Shown piece after piece: positions 13,595 through 15,214 of a stretch of DNA of 15,214 bases (within the stretch, counting starts at the first letter, position 1; each line of letters begins with the position of its first letter). The translations under genes and the position numbers were made by a program. This stretch comes from JANNFX01 sp031380225 (GTDB lineage Bacteria > Pseudomonadota > Alphaproteobacteria > Rhizobiales > Hyphomicrobiaceae), in assembly GCA_031380225.1 (NCBI GenBank), contig JANNFX010000101.1, positions 1 through 15,214 on the forward strand, given 5' to 3'. The notes beneath the pieces are model-generated. The model had not been told where the DNA came from, searched no databases, and worked only from the letters and a program-made list of their open reading frames with translations.

Positions 13595-13660
13595 GGGGTC
13601 AGACTCCTCACATGAAAGTTCGAAATAGTTCTGGGCCAATATTGTGAGGGGTCTGACCCC
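13595..13660. repeat. REP-like inverted repeat with GGGGTCAGAC ends
   Basis: GGGGTCAGACTCCTCACA (13595-13612) and TGTGAGGGGTCTGACCCC (13643-13660) are inverted copies matching at 17 of 18 positions, with a 30-nt spacer. From general knowledge, 'ATTGGGGTCAGACTC...GTCTGACCCC' sequences are widespread dispersed repeats in proteobacteria, often near REP-associated (IS200-like) transposase genes. No transposase is in this window. The transcript would form a very stable hairpin. It lies 130 bp before the DUF433 antitoxin gene. Confidence 0.75.
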
Positions 13661-13778
13661 GGGACACTCCGCGTTGCGAGAACGCTTCGCCCGTGAATCT
13701 ATCTCTTTACTCATCGGTCCTCGGCCCGCAGCAATCCCGTCCCGCATTGAGAGGGATGCAAAGACTGCAAAACCCTGC

Positions 13779-13784
13779 TATCAT
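13779..13784 (+). promoter_or_regulatory. Candidate -10 element giving a leaderless antitoxin mRNA
   Basis: TATCAT at 13779-13784 matches TATAAT at five of six positions and lies six bases before ATG 13791. Transcription would then start on or next to the A of the start codon. No Shine-Dalgarno sequence lies within 20 nt of the ATG, which fits leaderless translation. No convincing -35 hexamer is seen at 16-18 nt. Confidence 0.35.
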
Positions 13785-13790
13785 TCACTC

Positions 13791-14015
13791 ATGTCAACGC
13801 AACGTATCAAATCTGACCCCAAGGTCATGTATGGAAAGCCGGTGATCGCGGGAACGCGGATTACGGTCGAGCACATTTTGCGATGCCTTGCGGCCGGAGA
13901 AACTCCCGATAGCATTGTTGCTGACGACCCGCCCTTGACGCTCGACGACATTCGCGCGGCCCAAGCCTTTGCGGCCGACCATCTGGCGCGCGAGGCGGTG
14001 TTCGCGGCTGAATAG
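13791..14015 (+). CDS. DUF433 antitoxin-like protein
   Basis: A 74-aa DUF433 protein. The family motif is clear: IKSDPKVMYGKPVIAGTRIT followed by VEHILRCLAAGETPDSIVAD, then P-x-LTLDDIRAAQAFAADHL. The first part (dP.v.gGkPvi.GTRi.v) and the L-x-x-G-x-s-x-e-i helix are winged-helix-like elements. DUF433 proteins are commonly encoded just before a DUF5615 PIN-like toxin and are regarded as type II antitoxins; that is knowledge of the family, not shown here. The stop codon TAG (14013-14015) overlaps the GTG start of the next frame by one base. ATG 13791 fits the family start and lacks a ribosome binding site. It is the intact half of a damaged pair. Confidence 0.88.
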   Translation: MSTQRIKSDPKVMYGKPVIAGTRITVEHILRCLAAGETPDSIVADDPPLTLDDIRAAQAFAADHLAREAVFAAE

Positions 14016-14197
14016 TGGCCAAGTTCCTCGCTGATGAATGTTTTTCCGGTCCGCTTTACCGGGCACTGCGCAATGCTGGTTTAGACGTTATTCGATCAGC
14101 TGATTTCTGCCCTCAACCCCCCACCATCCATACCCTCGCCCCCCATCATTTGCCATGGTGCGAGCCCGGCATCGTAATCACCCCGGCGATGGAGTAG
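14015..14197 (+). CDS. Truncated DUF5615 PIN-like toxin remnant
   Basis: The frame starts with GTG at 14015, overlapping the antitoxin stop by one base, and codes for 60 aa. The first 30 or so residues (AKFLADECFSGPLYRALRNA, then GLDVIRSADF) match the N-terminus of DUF5615 proteins, including the Asp of the FLADE motif that belongs to the acidic active site. After about position 14110 the match is lost: the remaining residues (CPQPPTIHTLAPHHLPW onward) are Pro/His-rich and come from a C-rich stretch. Family members are usually about 110-120 aa and need further acidic residues in the C-terminal half, which are absent in all three + frames here. The protein is therefore probably inactive as a nuclease. 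The junction suggests a deletion that joined the toxin to the next gene's upstream region. Confidence 0.65.
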   Translation: MAKFLADECFSGPLYRALRNAGLDVIRSADFCPQPPTIHTLAPHHLPWCEPGIVITPAME

Positions 14198-14198
14198 G

Positions 14199-15214
14199 AT
14201 GGGCACTCGCCAGAGCCCTCACCAGCGCGAAGATCGGGTCGTGCAGATGCCAGCCGACGGACCAGCCGCCGCGTTTTGCGGTCTTGATATCTTTTCCGGC
14301 CTCGGGGCGGCTGAGCGCCAGCGCTTGGCGGCGGTCATCAAAACGGTTGCGGTTTCGCGCGGTGATATCCTGATCCGTCAGGGCGATGAAGCTGATGCGC
14401 TCTATATCGTGGTGTCGGGGCGCTTTTCGGTTACCAAACAAGGTTCGCCGCATCCGGTCGCCGAAATCGGTCCCGGGCAGCCAGTCGGCGAAATCGCGTT
14501 CTTGTCGGGATGCGCGCGCACGGCGACGGTGACCGCGCTCCGCGATAGCCTGGTGCAACGGCTGACACGCGACGACTTCGATGCCATCGCCCGCCGCGAT
14601 CCGGGCATCTGGCGGGCGCTGACTGTGACGTTGGCCGAACGGCTCGCCGCCACGACCGCAGCGTCCGTGCCGCCGCCCGATCCCAAGCCGCGCACCATTG
14701 CCGTGATCCGGGCCGGCGGATCGCAATTTGTTGAGGCGTTTGTGAGCGGTCTGCAAACCGCGTTCGTGCAACGCGCGCGAACTTTGGTCGTAACGCACGA
14801 AAGCGCGGCTCGTTTACTCGGCACCACAGAGTTGGCGAGCCCGGCGGCAACGTCGGCGTTGAACGCGCTCGAAAGCAGCCACGATGTTGTCATTCTGGTT
14901 GCCGATCACGGGCTGACGCCATGGACCGAAAAAGTCATCCATCATGCCGATTTGGTTTTGTCCGTTGGGCGGCACGGTAGTGATCCGGCGCAGAACGCTA
15001 TTGAAGAATTGGCCGCCAAACTGATCGCGCCGGATGCGCAGCGGCTTGTGCTCCTGCACCAAACCAAAACGCGCGTGACTGGCACCGCAGATTGGTTGCG
15101 CGTCCGCAACGTGGCTATGCATCATCACGTTGCGCTCGATAACGCCGCTGACTTTGAACGCCTGGTTCGCTTTATCAATGGCGAAGCGCGCGGGCTTGTT
15201 GCGTGCGGCGGCGG
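14199..15214 (+). CDS. Cyclic-nucleotide-binding, patatin-like phospholipase (NTE family), N-terminal part
   Basis: The frame is open to the window end, so the protein is cut. Residues from ATG 14247 onward start with a cyclic-nucleotide-binding domain: LDIFSGLGAAERQRLAAVIK, RGDILIRQGDEADALYIVVS, then GQPVGEIAFLSGCARTATVT, which is the phosphate-binding cassette with G-E-I-A and R-T-A. A linker follows, then a RocC/NTE-like region: RTIAVIRAGG, SHDVVILVADHGLTPWTEKV, HADLVLSVGR, RLVLLHQTKT and VRNVAMHHHVALDNAADFER. The last codons (GLVACGG) reach the start of the patatin GGGG-x-R-G oxyanion motif. The whole arrangement matches bacterial NTE-type lysophospholipases. ATG 14199 has GGAG at 14191-14194 just before it; ATG 14247 is the alternative and fits the usual family start better. 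It begins two bases after the truncated toxin's stop. Confidence 0.88.
   Translation, partial: MGTRQSPHQREDRVVQMPADGPAAAFCGLDIFSGLGAAERQRLAAVIKTVAVSRGDILIRQGDEADALYIVVSGRFSVTKQGSPHPVAEIGPGQPVGEIAFLSGCARTATVTALRDSLVQRLTRDDFDAIARRDPGIWRALTVTLAERLAATTAASVPPPDPKPRTIAVIRAGGSQFVEAFVSGLQTAFVQRARTLVVTHESAARLLGTTELASPAATSALNALESSHDVVILVADHGLTPWTEKVIHHADLVLSVGRHGSDPAQNAIEELAAKLIAPDAQRLVLLHQTKTRVTGTADWLRVRNVAMHHHVALDNAADFERLVRFINGEARGLVACGG

Noticed and set aside
13644..13790. Upstream extension of the DUF433 protein through the REP-like arm
   Set aside because: It would translate the repeat itself, and family members start next to the SDP-x-V-x-x-GKPVI motif, which fits ATG 13791.
14178..14893. Overlapping long - strand frames opposite the NTE-family gene
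   Set aside because: The + strand frame has clear cyclic-nucleotide-binding and NTE motifs throughout; the opposite frames are shadows caused by high GC at third positions.

Overview
The window reads as chromosomal DNA of an alphaproteobacterium, most likely Hyphomicrobiales/Rhizobiales-like. The grounds are the style of the TopA and CoaD proteins, the coaD / cyclophilin / cyclophilin / queA gene order, the BP26-like SIMPL protein, and dense GC-rich coding on one strand. That placement is inference from family resemblance; no search was run. All protein genes except one very small one lie on the + strand.

Layout. 1-1225 is the 3' part of topA. 1250-1388 is a REP/MITE-like element whose inner end lies just before the ribosome binding site of coaD (1402-1908). 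2073-4452 holds a translationally coupled pair, a CelD/FemAB-like GNAT acyltransferase and an integral-membrane acyltransferase-3, which looks inserted into an otherwise conserved coaD-ppi-ppi-queA neighbourhood. 4603-6054 holds an exported cyclophilin, a cytosolic cyclophilin and a DUF423 membrane protein. A 24-residue lysine-rich gene lies on the - strand at 6137-6211. queA (6352-7410) and an exported SIMPL-domain protein (7478-8215) follow.

An AT-rich control region (about 8230-8410) with a 21-bp palindrome precedes two TadE-type pseudopilin genes (8411-9638). A TetR/AcrR regulator with a WHG-type C-terminal domain (9751-10359) then precedes an ABC ATPase (10530-11297) and a DevB/HlyD-type adaptor (11357-12394), ended by a strong intrinsic terminator. 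The tetR promoter and the region before the ATPase share a 15-nt motif centred in matching imperfect palindromes, suggesting one operator design controlling both. The FtsX/DevC-like permease expected with this ATPase/adaptor pair is absent.

The right end is accessory in character: a small cold-shock/OB-like protein (12638-12856), an unrecognised 135-aa protein (12897-13304), a possible 32-aa single-pass membrane protein (13362-13460), a REP-like inverted repeat (13595-13660), and a DUF433 antitoxin gene that may be leaderless (13791-14015). This overlaps a 60-codon gene that keeps only the N-terminal part of a DUF5615 toxin. The window ends inside a cyclic-nucleotide-binding/patatin (NTE-family) protein, just at its glycine-rich patatin motif.

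No tRNA, rRNA, CRISPR array, insertion sequence or phage gene was recognised. The most novel leads are the shared TetR operator pair with the missing permease, the tiny lysine-rich gene, the REP/MITE element upstream of coaD, and the decayed DUF433/DUF5615 module beside a REP element.
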